From: UBA7445 sp042096455
GTDB lineage: Bacteria > Verrucomicrobiota > Verrucomicrobiia > Opitutales > Coraliomargaritaceae
Direction: 5' to 3'
Assembly (NCBI GenBank): GCA_042096455.1
Contig: JBELLU010000001.1
Coordinates: 26,813 to 90,812 of the forward strand
Length of the DNA: 64,000 nucleotides
The notes under the pieces were generated by a model. It searched no databases, was not told the origin of the DNA, and worked only from the letters and a program-made list of their open reading frames with translations. Position numbers and translations under genes: made by a program. This document shows, piece after piece, positions 55,430 to 63,795 of the stretch (the first letter of the stretch is position 1; each line of letters begins with the position of its first letter).

Positions 55430-56204
55430 TTCGGAAATCAACAATCCCGACGCGCCCCTCGTCGATCCGCAGGAATTAACGGACTGGATCCTTCAGGAGG
55501 ACGATGATCTCTTGATAATCAACAAACCCGGTTGGTTGGTCTGTCACCCTTCCAAGAATGGACCGTGGTCGAGTCTGGTGGGCGCGGTGCGCGAATACCT
55601 GCAGGCGGACAAATTGCATTTGGTGGCGCGGTTGGATCGTGAAACGAGCGGCTTGGTTATTTTCGCGCGCCGTCCGGCGGTGGCGCGGAGGTATCAAATG
55701 GCGATTCAGGAACGCCGGGTTCAAAAATCGTATTTGGCGATTCTTGAAGGGGAATTCATGGATTCCATCACCGCGGATCAGCCCATCGGACGGCGTAAAA
55801 GCGGGGGACCGGTGCACGTGAAAAATGAAGTGCGTCTGCATGGTGGTGGTCAGGATGCGCTGACGGAATTTGAACCGATTGCAAGTGGTGGCGGCTATTC
55901 CTTGGTGCGGGTACGACCTCATACGGGGCGCAAGCATCAGATTCGAGTGCATGCAGATTACATTGGGCATCGAGTGGTGGGTGATAAACTCTACGGCCCC
56001 GACGAGCGGCTTTATTTGGAATTCATTGAGCAGGGGTTCACCGAGCGACTGGCCACAGTGCTACCCTTGTCGCGGCAGGCGCTGCATTGCCATGAATACG
56101 TGTTTGATTTTCCGAGCGAGGAAGTGACCTTTACCGCCCCGCTGACCGGGGATTTGCAGTCCTTCATTCGCGACCGCATGCATTTGGAGCCGGACTTGGA
56201 CTAG
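55422..56204 (+). CDS. RluA family pseudouridine synthase
   Basis: Modifies uridine to pseudouridine in rRNA or tRNA. The 260-residue enzyme has the catalytic LVARLDRETSGLVIFAR (Asp of RLDRETSG), the start LLIINKPGWLVCHPS and the C-terminal RPHTGRKHQIRVHADYIGHRVVGD. No S4 domain precedes it. ATG 55422 follows a GGGGGGC tract and overlaps the SDR stop, so it is coupled to that gene. Convergent with the DUF445 gene, overlapping by 4 bases. Confidence 0.93.
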   Translation: MPDSEINNPDAPLVDPQELTDWILQEDDDLLIINKPGWLVCHPSKNGPWSSLVGAVREYLQADKLHLVARLDRETSGLVIFARRPAVARRYQMAIQERRVQKSYLAILEGEFMDSITADQPIGRRKSGGPVHVKNEVRLHGGGQDALTEFEPIASGGGYSLVRVRPHTGRKHQIRVHADYIGHRVVGDKLYGPDERLYLEFIEQGFTERLATVLPLSRQALHCHEYVFDFPSEEVTFTAPLTGDLQSFIRDRMHLEPDLD

Positions 56205-56821
56205 AGGCTAACGGCGCCGCTGAAGTAAAGGATGGCGACCTGCACAAGCCCGATCATGAAACCGAGTAGAGCGCCGAGGCGTTCAATGGTACGGAATTCG
56301 CGTTGTGCGACTTGATTGACGATGGTTTCAAGGCGTTGGAGGTCGAAGGCGGCGATGTTGGCTTCAATCATCTGTTTGAGGTCGACGGAGCCTTCAAAAC
56401 GCGTGGCGACTTTTTCCATGAGGGGTGCCGCTTCGTTTTTGATTTCAGCGGCGGCGATGACTTCAAATTGCGCTAGGAGGCCGTCGTTGATAAACCCACC
56501 GAGGAGGGGGATTGCTTGAAGTTTAGGGCCGATGCGTTCCCAGACGAGGGTTTTGGCGGCGGCTTCGAGGTCGGGGCCGAGATCGATTTTACGGATCTCC
56601 CCTTGGATGGTGTGTTGTTGGAGAATTTCGCGCTCGATGATTTCGGCGGCTTCGGCGGCGAGTTGTTGTTGGCGGCGTGGAATCAACCCCTGCCAGGTAA
56701 GACCGGCAAAGCGGAGGGGCTGGCGCGGATGGAAGAGCATCTTGATCGCGACCCAGTTAGTGAACCAACCGATTGCAGCGGTGATGAAGGGGGTGAGGCA
56801 AAGGAGTAGGGTCGCGTTCAT
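56201..56821 (-). CDS. DUF445 family membrane protein
   Basis: A 206-residue protein with a helix at each end (TLLLCLTPFITAAIGWFTNWVAIKMLF and LLGFMIGLVQVAILYFSGAV) and an amphipathic middle. The N-terminal GWxTNxxAIKMLFHPxxP segment is diagnostic of the DUF445 group (YheB-like). It starts just after the terminator of ilvB. Function unknown in this group. Confidence 0.85.
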   Translation of the reverse strand: MNATLLLCLTPFITAAIGWFTNWVAIKMLFHPRQPLRFAGLTWQGLIPRRQQQLAAEAAEIIEREILQQHTIQGEIRKIDLGPDLEAAAKTLVWERIGPKLQAIPLLGGFINDGLLAQFEVIAAAEIKNEAAPLMEKVATRFEGSVDLKQMIEANIAAFDLQRLETIVNQVAQREFRTIERLGALLGFMIGLVQVAILYFSGAVSL

Positions 56822-56839
56822 CTGGATGGTTTTGAATAC

Positions 56840-56865
56840 AAAAAAGTCCCCGGAAGCAGGGGACT
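56840..56865 (-). terminator. Rho-independent terminator of ilvB
   Basis: On the minus strand AGTCCCC and GGGGACT pair around TGCTTCC and are followed by six T's, 23 bases after the ilvB stop and just upstream of the DUF445 gene. Confidence 0.9.
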
Positions 56866-56886
56866 CGCTTGGTCTTTGGCGGGGCT

Positions 56887-58674
56887 TTACTCCGTGGGGA
56901 GGATGATCTCTTTGGCGGAGAGCCCTTGCTTGATCATGGGCAAAACGTGCTCGGTGTAGGGGACTACGATTTCGAGCACGTAGGGACCGTCATGTGTAAT
57001 CATTTCTTCGAGGGCCTCGCGCAGATCTTCGCGTTTGATGACGCGGCGTCCGGCAACTCCGAAGCCTTCCGCGATTTTCACGAAGTCGGGATAGAGGGCG
57101 TCGACATTGTCGGGGCCTCCGATGTCATCTTTGTCGCAGAGGATGGTTTGGCCGCGGACGCTGTCATACATGAGGTCCTCCCATTGAACCACCATTCCGA
57201 GGTGTTGATTGTTGAGGATGATGGACTTCGCGTTGATTTTTTCGATCTTGGCGGTGCCGAGTTCCTGCACGTTCATGAGGAAACAGCCGTCGCCGTCGAT
57301 GTTGATAACGAGGCGGTCCGGGCAGGCGACTTTTACGCCGAGGGCGGCGGGAAGGCCGAAGCCCATGGTGCCGAGACCGAGGGAACTGATGTAGGTGCGG
57401 GGTTCGCGGAATTTAAAGAATTGCGCCGCCCACATTTGGTGCTGCCCCACACCGGTGGTGATGATGGCGTCGCCTTTGGTGATGTCGTAGAGGGTTTCGA
57501 TGGCCTCCTGTTGCGTGATGTGCTCGCCCTTTTCGTAGCAGAAGGGGTGCTCCGCTTTCCACTGATCGCAGGTGGCGAGCCATTTGCTGAAGTCGGGTTT
57601 CTTAAATTTCGTTTGTTTGGCGATGGCGCTGAGGCGCGCAAGGGCGTGTTTGACGTCCGAGTGAATCGGGAGTGCGACGCGCTTGTTCTTGTTGTGTTCG
57701 GAAACATCAATGTCGATGTGGACGATTTTCGCGTCGGGTGCGAATTTATCGACCTTGCCGGTGATGCGGTCATCAAAGCGGGCACCGGCGCAAATGAGGA
57801 GGTCGCTATCGCAAACCGCCCAGTTGCCGGCGACGGTGCCGTGCATCCCAAACCAATAAAGGGAGAGCGGGTGTTCCGCATCAAAGGCGCCCAGTCCCAT
57901 GAGGGTGGAGGCCACCGGAATACCGGTGAGCTCGGCAAATTCACGGAGTTCTTTATGGGCTTCGCCGGAGATGATACCACCGCCGATGTAGAGAACGGGG
58001 CGTTCGGCTTTTGTGATGAGATCCAAAACCGGAGCGAGTTCCTCGTCGCTTGCTTTTGGCGCGGTGACGTCCTCGTTGTAGCCGGGAAGATCGACCTGCG
58101 CCGGGAAGGTGGGTTTAAAGACGGCCTGTTGAACGTCCTTGGGGATGTCGATCACGACTGGCCCGGGGCGACCGGTGCTGGCGATGTGAAACGCTTCTTT
58201 AATGATGCGGGGGAGGTCTTCCTTATCGAGCACGAGGTAAGAGTGCTTCACGATCGGGAGCGTCATGCCGTAAAAGTCGGTCTCTTGGAAAGCGGCCTTG
58301 CCGATGAATTGCTGGTAGACCTGTCCGGTGATCGCAATGAGCGGGATGCTGTCCATGAAAGCGTCGGCGATACAGGTAACGAGATTTGTGGCACCGGGGC
58401 CGCTGGTTGCCATACAGACCGCCGGTTTTCCGGTGACGCGGGCATGTCCGTGCGCCATGAAACCACCGCCTTGTTCAAAGCGCGGTAGGATCGTGCGGAT
58501 TTGTTTACTCTTGGTGAGCGCTTGGTGCAGTTCCAGCGAGGCACCTCCAGGATATGCATACACCACATCCACGCCCTCGCGTTCAAGCGCGGCGACCATG
58601 ACATCGGCGCCCTTCATTTCCGGACCTATTTCGTCCTGCTTTGGGAATGCGATGGCTTTTTCTGTATTTTTCAT
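56887..58674 (-). CDS. ilvB: Acetolactate synthase large subunit
   Basis: Thiamine-diphosphate enzyme for the first step in branched-chain amino acid synthesis. The 595-residue protein has VVYAYPGGASLELHQAL, the catalytic Glu region RFEQGGGFMAHGHARVTG, ATSGPGATNLVTCIADA and the ThDP/Mg site INIDGDGCFLMNVQELGTA...LNNQHLGMV. Length and motifs match the catalytic subunit. The regulatory subunit ilvN is not adjacent. Long monocistronic unit with its own terminator. Confidence 0.95.
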   Translation of the reverse strand: MKNTEKAIAFPKQDEIGPEMKGADVMVAALEREGVDVVYAYPGGASLELHQALTKSKQIRTILPRFEQGGGFMAHGHARVTGKPAVCMATSGPGATNLVTCIADAFMDSIPLIAITGQVYQQFIGKAAFQETDFYGMTLPIVKHSYLVLDKEDLPRIIKEAFHIASTGRPGPVVIDIPKDVQQAVFKPTFPAQVDLPGYNEDVTAPKASDEELAPVLDLITKAERPVLYIGGGIISGEAHKELREFAELTGIPVASTLMGLGAFDAEHPLSLYWFGMHGTVAGNWAVCDSDLLICAGARFDDRITGKVDKFAPDAKIVHIDIDVSEHNKNKRVALPIHSDVKHALARLSAIAKQTKFKKPDFSKWLATCDQWKAEHPFCYEKGEHITQQEAIETLYDITKGDAIITTGVGQHQMWAAQFFKFREPRTYISSLGLGTMGFGLPAALGVKVACPDRLVINIDGDGCFLMNVQELGTAKIEKINAKSIILNNQHLGMVVQWEDLMYDSVRGQTILCDKDDIGGPDNVDALYPDFVKIAEGFGVAGRRVIKREDLREALEEMITHDGPYVLEIVVPYTEHVLPMIKQGLSAKEIILPTE

Positions 58675-58808
58675 GTGAATATGGGTGTGTCGGGAAACGG
58701 CTGACTTGCCGTGAAAATAAAAGAATGTAGGATAAGATAGGATTCAACGGGAAAATCAAGCATGGAAGGGGCTTGCCCGCATACTTAAAATGGGCAGTTT
58801 GAACCATC

Positions 58809-59606
58809 ATGCCAAAAGTATTATTCCTTGGAGACATCGTTGGCCGCCCCGGTCGCAACTTTGTGCAGGCACGTTTGCTCGATCTGCGCGAAGCATGGGG
58901 CGTGGACTGCGTGATTGCCAATGCTGAAAATGCCGCCGGTGGCGCGGGTCTCACAACCAAGATCGCGGAGGAACTGCTGTCCGCGGGGGTGGACGCCATC
59001 ACGCTCGGCGATCATGTATGGGACCAGAAGAATTTTGAGAACGAAATCAATGCCTTGGAGCGGGTCTGCCGCCCGGCGAATTTACCGGAGGCGAACCCGG
59101 GGCGCCGCTTTCTTGTGATTGAAAAGGATGGTTTTCGCTTGGGAGTGGCAACGGTGCTCGGGCGAAACTTCATGGGGATCAAGGCGGACGCCTGTCCCTT
59201 TAAGACCGCGGATGCCCTCCTGCGTGAACTGAAGGAGGAACAGTCCTGTGATGCGGTCTTTATCGAAGCGCACATGGAGGCCACCTCCGAGAAAATCGCC
59301 CTCGGTTGGCATTTGGACGGACGCGCTGCGGCGGTGATTGGGACGCACACCCACGTGCCGACCGCCGATGGGCGGGTCTTGCCCGCCGGCACCGCTTACC
59401 TGACCGATGCGGGCATGTGCGGACCGTATGCCTCGGTGCTCGGTCGCGAAGTTGAGAGCGTCAACGCGAGTTTCCTCGATGGGATGAAACGCCGTTTCCC
59501 GGTTGCGGAAGGCGATGTGCGCCTCGCCGGAGCGATGATTGGAATCGATGCGAGCCGCGGCTTGGCGACTTCCTTTGAACGAATCGAGGTGGTCGCAACT
59601 GGCTGA
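58809..59606 (+). CDS. ymdB: YmdB family metallophosphoesterase
   Basis: A 265-residue calcineurin-like enzyme with KVLFLGDIVGRPGRNF, DCVIANAENAAGG, TLGDHVWDQKN and IGTHTHVPTADGRVL. All metal ligands are visible. In Bacillus YmdB acts on 2',3'-cyclic nucleotides, and its gene often adjoins that for RNase Y; here no RNase Y gene is near. Divergent from ilvB. Substrate here unproven. Confidence 0.93.
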   Translation: MPKVLFLGDIVGRPGRNFVQARLLDLREAWGVDCVIANAENAAGGAGLTTKIAEELLSAGVDAITLGDHVWDQKNFENEINALERVCRPANLPEANPGRRFLVIEKDGFRLGVATVLGRNFMGIKADACPFKTADALLRELKEEQSCDAVFIEAHMEATSEKIALGWHLDGRAAAVIGTHTHVPTADGRVLPAGTAYLTDAGMCGPYASVLGREVESVNASFLDGMKRRFPVAEGDVRLAGAMIGIDASRGLATSFERIEVVATG

Positions 59607-59614
59607 AGGCGATT

Positions 59615-59875
59615 CTATGCCTCGATCACGACGTCGCCTTGGCCGGCGGGTTGGCAGCAGCAGAGGAGGGCATGGCCGTCATCCGGTTCGCCGGTGTGGC
59701 CGTTCTCGTATTCGATTTCACCGGAGAGAATCTTGTGCTGACAGGAGGTGCAGTTGCCCATGCGGCAACCGAAGGGGAGGTTGAGTCCGTTGGCTTCTGC
59801 CAGTTCCAGGATGTTATCCTCGGAGGGGGTCCACTCCAATTCCATGTTGGAGAGTTTAAAAATGATTTTTGCCAT
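59615..59875 (-). CDS. 2Fe-2S ferredoxin
   Basis: An 86-residue plant-type ferredoxin with the cluster ligands CRMGNCTSC and the distal Cys in HALLCCCQP. Electron carrier in the cytoplasm; partner unknown. The spacing CxxxxCxxC is canonical. Convergent with ymdB. Confidence 0.92.
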   Translation of the reverse strand: MAKIIFKLSNMELEWTPSEDNILELAEANGLNLPFGCRMGNCTSCQHKILSGEIEYENGHTGEPDDGHALLCCCQPAGQGDVVIEA

Positions 59876-59917
59876 TGGTTGAAAGAAGTGACAAGTTGAG
59901 GTTTTGCAACACGAGAA

Positions 59918-60160
59918 ATGAAAGGATCTTCAAAAATTCGTCAGATTGATTATGCGACGCCACGGATGCTGGTGGCGTATTCGGGCAAGCGGGTGGTGCG
60001 CCTGACGGGTAAGGAGACCCGTTATAAATTTTCGGGCGTCTTGGTGGAGGGCATTGAGGATGATTTCGCGAAAATTGGCGAGGAACGCCACGATTGGCAG
60101 AAGAGTGCATTTCCGTTGCCATGGACGGATTCGCCGGAACGGGTGGACGCCAACTCCTGA
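59918..60160 (+). CDS. Small protein of unknown function
   Basis: An 80-residue protein (MKGSSKIRQIDYATPRMLVA; SGVLVEGIEDDFAKIGEERH) with no recognised motif, signal or membrane segment. It is weakly basic at the start and acidic later. It lies between the ferredoxin gene and the hydratase-like gene; the A/T-rich end and spacing suggest it is real but this is not certain. Confidence 0.5.
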   Translation: MKGSSKIRQIDYATPRMLVAYSGKRVVRLTGKETRYKFSGVLVEGIEDDFAKIGEERHDWQKSAFPLPWTDSPERVDANS

Positions 60161-60249
60161 GATAACGCTGAGAAGGGCGAACTATTTTTGATAAATAGGG
60201 TCAATGGGTTTATTATAAAAAAATAATCTGCGTAATATTTGCGGTCGGT

Positions 60250-61140
60250 TTGATCCTTGCTTGGGGTGGCTGTGATCATCAGGGCAACGAGAACGAGAAG
60301 CCGGTTTATCAGCTCTATGAGAAGGAGGCGGCCCGTCATTACGCCTCTTATAAAGCAACCGGGGTGTTGCCTGATTTTTCAATGCTAACGGAAACGCGAC
60401 CGACGCGGGATGACGCCTACGTTTTTCAGGAATATTATGCGAAGGCTTTTCTTGCGGATGGCGACCGACTGATTGGCTATAAACTCGGCTTTACGGGTAA
60501 GGCGGCACCACCCGGGGCGGCGGCACCATTATTGGGGCGCATCTTTGAGTCTCAACTGGTGGATGATTCGAGGACATTTTTCTTATCGGAATTGGGGAAT
60601 CCGATTGTGGAGATTGAGTTGGCCTTTCGCTTCAAGAAGGATCTGGAACTGGGGGCAGATATGGAAACAATTATCGCGGCGATTGAATCGGTGGCGGGGG
60701 CGGTTGAAGTGCCGAATCCGAACTACCAGAAGCCTGAGCATTTCAACGGCTTGAATTTCATTGCGCACAGTGTGGTTTCAAAGCGTTTGTTGTTGGGGGA
60801 ATGGACTTCCTTCAGCGAGACCCTCGCCTTGAACGAACTGGAGGTAGCCTTAACGAAACCGGATGGGGAGCAGATATTTTTTAAGTCTCAAAACGTTCTA
60901 CCCCACGACAACCGCCACCATTATGCTGCAATTCAATATGCCGTGAATGAATTGGGGAGTCGGAATCAAAGCATTCGGGCGGGAGATATTTTAATAACCG
61001 GTTCAATGGGTTATGCGCTTTCCGGGGCGCGCGATGATACCGGAAAGGCTGTTACCGGAACTTACCAAATGATCCAGGGTGATTATGCGGTGAACTTTGG
61101 ATCCAAGCTTGGCGGTCTGAATTTCAGCGTGAGGGATTAA
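60250..61140 (+). CDS. Fumarylacetoacetase/2-keto-4-pentenoate hydratase-like lipoprotein
   Basis: A 296-residue protein whose main body (IGYKLGFTGKAAPPGAAAPLLGRIFESQLVDD; GNPIVEIELAFRFKKDLE; RAGDILITGSMGYALSG) resembles MhpD-type hydratases, with the paired Glu in VEIELAF as metal ligands. Unlike cytosolic relatives it has a lipoprotein-like signal: upstream and in the same frame reads KKIICVIFAVGLILAWGGC. The only start in that frame is TTG 60250; an ATG at the ideal place would arise by one inserted base at 60216-60217 (TATAAA to TATGAAA). So the true start is unclear. Role: perhaps an exported hydratase of unknown substrate. Confidence 0.7.
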   Translation: MILAWGGCDHQGNENEKPVYQLYEKEAARHYASYKATGVLPDFSMLTETRPTRDDAYVFQEYYAKAFLADGDRLIGYKLGFTGKAAPPGAAAPLLGRIFESQLVDDSRTFFLSELGNPIVEIELAFRFKKDLELGADMETIIAAIESVAGAVEVPNPNYQKPEHFNGLNFIAHSVVSKRLLLGEWTSFSETLALNELEVALTKPDGEQIFFKSQNVLPHDNRHHYAAIQYAVNELGSRNQSIRAGDILITGSMGYALSGARDDTGKAVTGTYQMIQGDYAVNFGSKLGGLNFSVRD

Positions 61141-61180
61141 ACACAATGACAAGCTCAAGCGGCGAGGCTACCCATCCGAC

Positions 61181-61786
61181 CTAAATCAAGTGTAGGATTG
61201 GATGTAATATTTTAAGGCGTTGATTATTGGTCAGTTCAAAGAGGTCGAAATTCTTGAGTTCGCGAAGGAGATTATCTTTTTCGGCAAAGATGGGTTTATT
61301 GAAAATCTTCAAGTCGGATGGATTGAAACGAATATTGAAGGGGGTATCGCGATAGTTTGACTGGGTGAGCGCTTTAATATCACCGCCAATCTTTTTTATC
61401 TCACGCTGCATTTCTTTAAGCCAGCCCATGGATTTAGCAGCTTCGACTGATTCTTTAATTTGATCCTTACTCAGGCATTCGACATTGCGAATCTGCCCGA
61501 CGTAACGAAAATAAGGTCCGGAGCTCTCGCCCCGCAGTTCGATGGTATAAAGGATCGAATCGAATTTGCCTTCGCGTGTGTAGGAGCTTTGCTTGAGTTT
61601 GTGGACGCCCCGGATGAATCCGTATTGAAAGTTGTCCATGATCCAACTTTTTCTAAAAAGCCACTCGTCAAAGTGGAATCCATGGCGGGCAAAAAAGCTT
61701 TGTTTATTTGCTAGCTTTGCGATTCCGGAGGGGCGTTCCCAGCCTTGATTGTTTTGTGTGATTCGGGTTACGTAGATGTCCTGCAT
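61181..61786 (-). CDS. Orphan protein, possibly defence-related
   Basis: A 201-residue soluble protein. The N-terminal half reads YVTRITQNNQGWERPSGIAK, then FFARHGFHFDEWLF and GFIRGVHK. This WxxPSG...HFDEWLF pattern recalls N-terminal modules I associate with restriction-type HNH nucleases, but no HNH or nuclease motif is found here. The C-terminal half is a charged helical region (EMQREIKKIGGDIKALTQ) ending in NFDLFELTNNQRLKIL. The gene sits in AT-rich sequence unlike its neighbours. Not assigned. Confidence 0.6.
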   Translation of the reverse strand: MQDIYVTRITQNNQGWERPSGIAKLANKQSFFARHGFHFDEWLFRKSWIMDNFQYGFIRGVHKLKQSSYTREGKFDSILYTIELRGESSGPYFRYVGQIRNVECLSKDQIKESVEAAKSMGWLKEMQREIKKIGGDIKALTQSNYRDTPFNIRFNPSDLKIFNKPIFAEKDNLLRELKNFDLFELTNNQRLKILHPILHLI

Positions 61787-62065
61787 GAGTAATATTGGTT
61801 ATTGTTAGTAAACAATTAATGGAATAAATCTATTAGAAAAACTAAAACAACCTAAAAATATATAATAAAAAGTAAAAATCACGATGATCGCTGGAACGAT
61901 TGTTTTTTGATCGCAGCTAGGCCCGGAGTTTTTTGCAGCGAGTGGGTGGCAGGCGAATCAACGAAGTCATTCGATCCTGTGCATCCGCGCTTGACAGTGG
62001 GGCGGGGAGTCCTTTTTTTCTCATCTTTTCTCTGATTGCGACACTTGTCGTCCATCCAATAACTT
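61787..62065. other. AT-rich intergenic region before rpsP
   Basis: 279 bases without a gene. The left part (61787-61900) is very A/T-rich with A-runs; the right part contains TTGACA (61991-61996), a possible -35 box for the rpsP operon, though no TATAAT-like partner is visible at 17 bp. No hairpin of note is seen. Confidence 0.5.
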
Positions 62066-62635
62066 ATGGCACTTAAAATTCGTCTCCAACGACACGGCGC
62101 AAGCCATCGTCCTTTTTATCGCATGGTTGTAACTGAAGCGGCGGCTCGTCGCGATGGCCGTTTCGTAGAGGTGCTGGGCACTTACGAACCACAGGCCAGC
62201 AAACCAGAAAATGAACTGCTGCTCAAGCTTGAGCGTATTGATTACTGGAAATCAGTTGGAGCCAAACCAACCGATACCGCTGCGAGCTTGATTCGACAAG
62301 CACGCCGGGGGCCGGTAACACCTGCGCCCAAGAAAGCAAAGGCCGAGGACAATGCTGCGGTTGAAGCCGCCGCGCCTGCTCCCGAAGCGGTTGAGCCCGA
62401 AGAAGAGGCTGTAGTTGAGTCTGCGGCTGAAGCTGAAGCTGAAGCGCCTGTGGCAACGGAGGCAGCAACCCAGGAAGCACCTGCAGAGGAAGCAGAGGCA
62501 CCTGCTGGTCCTGACTGCGGATGTGGCAAGACCCAAGACCCGAACGGCAAATGTGATGGTTCACATGCCAAGAAGGATGAGCCGGTTGCCGAGGTCACCG
62601 AGGATGAGGCTGAATCGAAGGAAGAGGAGTCTTAA
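62066..62635 (+). CDS. rpsP: 30S ribosomal protein S16 with long acidic CDGSH-like tail
   Basis: Residues 1-82 are a normal S16 (ALKIRLQRHGASHRPFYRMV; GRFVEVLGTYEPQA; IDYWKSVGAKPTDTAASLI). It continues for 107 more residues: an Ala/Glu/Pro-rich, highly acidic linker, then CGCGKTQDPNGKCDGSH (Cys151, Cys153, Cys163, His167), then a second acidic tail. The motif resembles the 2Fe-2S CDGSH domain (CxC...CDGSH) but has one extra residue between the second and third cysteines. Most bacterial S16 proteins lack such a tail. First gene of rpsP-trmD-rplS. Confidence 0.93.
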   Translation: MALKIRLQRHGASHRPFYRMVVTEAAARRDGRFVEVLGTYEPQASKPENELLLKLERIDYWKSVGAKPTDTAASLIRQARRGPVTPAPKKAKAEDNAAVEAAAPAPEAVEPEEEAVVESAAEAEAEAPVATEAATQEAPAEEAEAPAGPDCGCGKTQDPNGKCDGSHAKKDEPVAEVTEDEAESKEEES

Positions 62636-62674
62636 GGATTTCTCAACTTCCTATGGGTACTCGGCCCGAAGATC

Positions 62675-63364
62675 ATGAAACTCGAGTTTGATATACTGAC
62701 CCTCTTCCCTGAAATGGTGGAGGGTTTTTTATCGTCCAGTATGATGGGGCGCGCGCAGTCGGCTGGTTTGATACGTGCGGAGGCGCATCAATTGCGCGAT
62801 TGGGCGAGTGGTAAACATCGAAAGACCGATGAAATTCCCTACGGCGGTGGCGCGGGGATGGTCATGAAACCGGAGCCGATATTTGAAGGGGTCGAGGCTT
62901 TGCGTCGCGAGGATTCAAAGGTGATTTATCTCGCGCCGGACGGCGAACCACTCACGAGTCGATTGGCGAGGGATTTGGCTGAGGGAAAACATTTGATATT
63001 ATTGAGCGGTCACTACGAGGGGGTTGACCAGCGGGTACGCGATACTCTGGTCGATCGTGAAGTGAGCGTGGGTGATTACGTTTTGACCAATGGAACCCTC
63101 GCGGCTGCGATTCTGATTGATTGCGTGAGTCGTTTTGTGCCGGGATTTTTGGGAGACGAAAAATCCTTGACGGAAGAATCCTTCATGGACACTTTTCTCG
63201 GTTTTCCTCAGTATACGCGTCCACCGGAGTTTCGGGGGATGGGTGTGCCGGAGGTGCTCCTCTCGGGAGATCATGCTGCGATTGCAAGATGGCGGCGCGA
63301 ACAACAAATTTTAAAAACCCGGTCGCTCCGGCCGGATCTATTAGAAAAGGACGAAACATCATGA
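62675..63364 (+). CDS. trmD: tRNA (guanine37-N1)-methyltransferase
   Basis: SPOUT enzyme making m1G37, preventing frameshifting. The 229-residue protein has DILTLFPEMVEGF, HRKTDEIPYGGGAGMVMKPEPI, the knot LSGHYEGVDQRV, GDYVLTNGTLAA and ESFMDTFLGFPQYTRPPEFRG. Length typical. The rimM gene usual between rpsP and trmD is absent. Its TGA overlaps the start of rplS (ATGA). Confidence 0.96.
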   Translation: MKLEFDILTLFPEMVEGFLSSSMMGRAQSAGLIRAEAHQLRDWASGKHRKTDEIPYGGGAGMVMKPEPIFEGVEALRREDSKVIYLAPDGEPLTSRLARDLAEGKHLILLSGHYEGVDQRVRDTLVDREVSVGDYVLTNGTLAAAILIDCVSRFVPGFLGDEKSLTEESFMDTFLGFPQYTRPPEFRGMGVPEVLLSGDHAAIARWRREQQILKTRSLRPDLLEKDETS

Positions 63365-63726
63365 GCCAAGCAATTCTCGAAGATATTACGAATGAACAGT
63401 TGAAGGACGACCGCGCTGATTTCAAAGTGGGCGACGGCGTGCGGGTGCACTTAAAAGTGCAGGAAGGTAACAAGACCCGTATTCAGGTTTTTGCGGGGAT
63501 CATTATTTGCCGCAAGGGTGCGGGTATCGCCGAAACATTTACAGTGCGTCGTATCGCATCCGGGGTGGGTGTGGAAAAGGTTTTCCCGGTGCACAGCCCA
63601 ACCATCGAGAAGGTCGAGATTGACCGCGAGTCGGTGACGATGCGTGCGCGGATGTATTACCTTCGTGACCGTATTGGCAAGGCTGCCAATCAGGTTAAGG
63701 AAAAACGCTTGGTTGACGCCAAGTAG
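63361..63726 (+). CDS. rplS: 50S ribosomal protein L19
   Basis: The 121-residue protein has FKVGDGVRVHLKVQEGNKTR, GIIICRKGAGIAETFTVRRI, GVGVEKVFPVHSPTIEKVEI and YYLRDRIGKA, all L19 hallmarks. Located at the 30S-50S interface. The start ATG lies within the trmD stop, so translation is coupled. Its N-terminal SQAILEDITNEQLKDDRAD is slightly longer than in E. coli. Confidence 0.96.
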   Translation: MSQAILEDITNEQLKDDRADFKVGDGVRVHLKVQEGNKTRIQVFAGIIICRKGAGIAETFTVRRIASGVGVEKVFPVHSPTIEKVEIDRESVTMRARMYYLRDRIGKAANQVKEKRLVDAK

Positions 63727-63795
63727 TTTTTCCAGGCGACGGTGCTTGCCGGGTTCTGTTTTCAACACAGAGCCGCAATCCGGGTTTTGATGGAG

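Noticed and set aside
63755..63790. Terminator after rplS
   Set aside because: GGTTCTGT and ACAGAGCC can pair, but no T-run follows directly on either strand, so function is doubtful.
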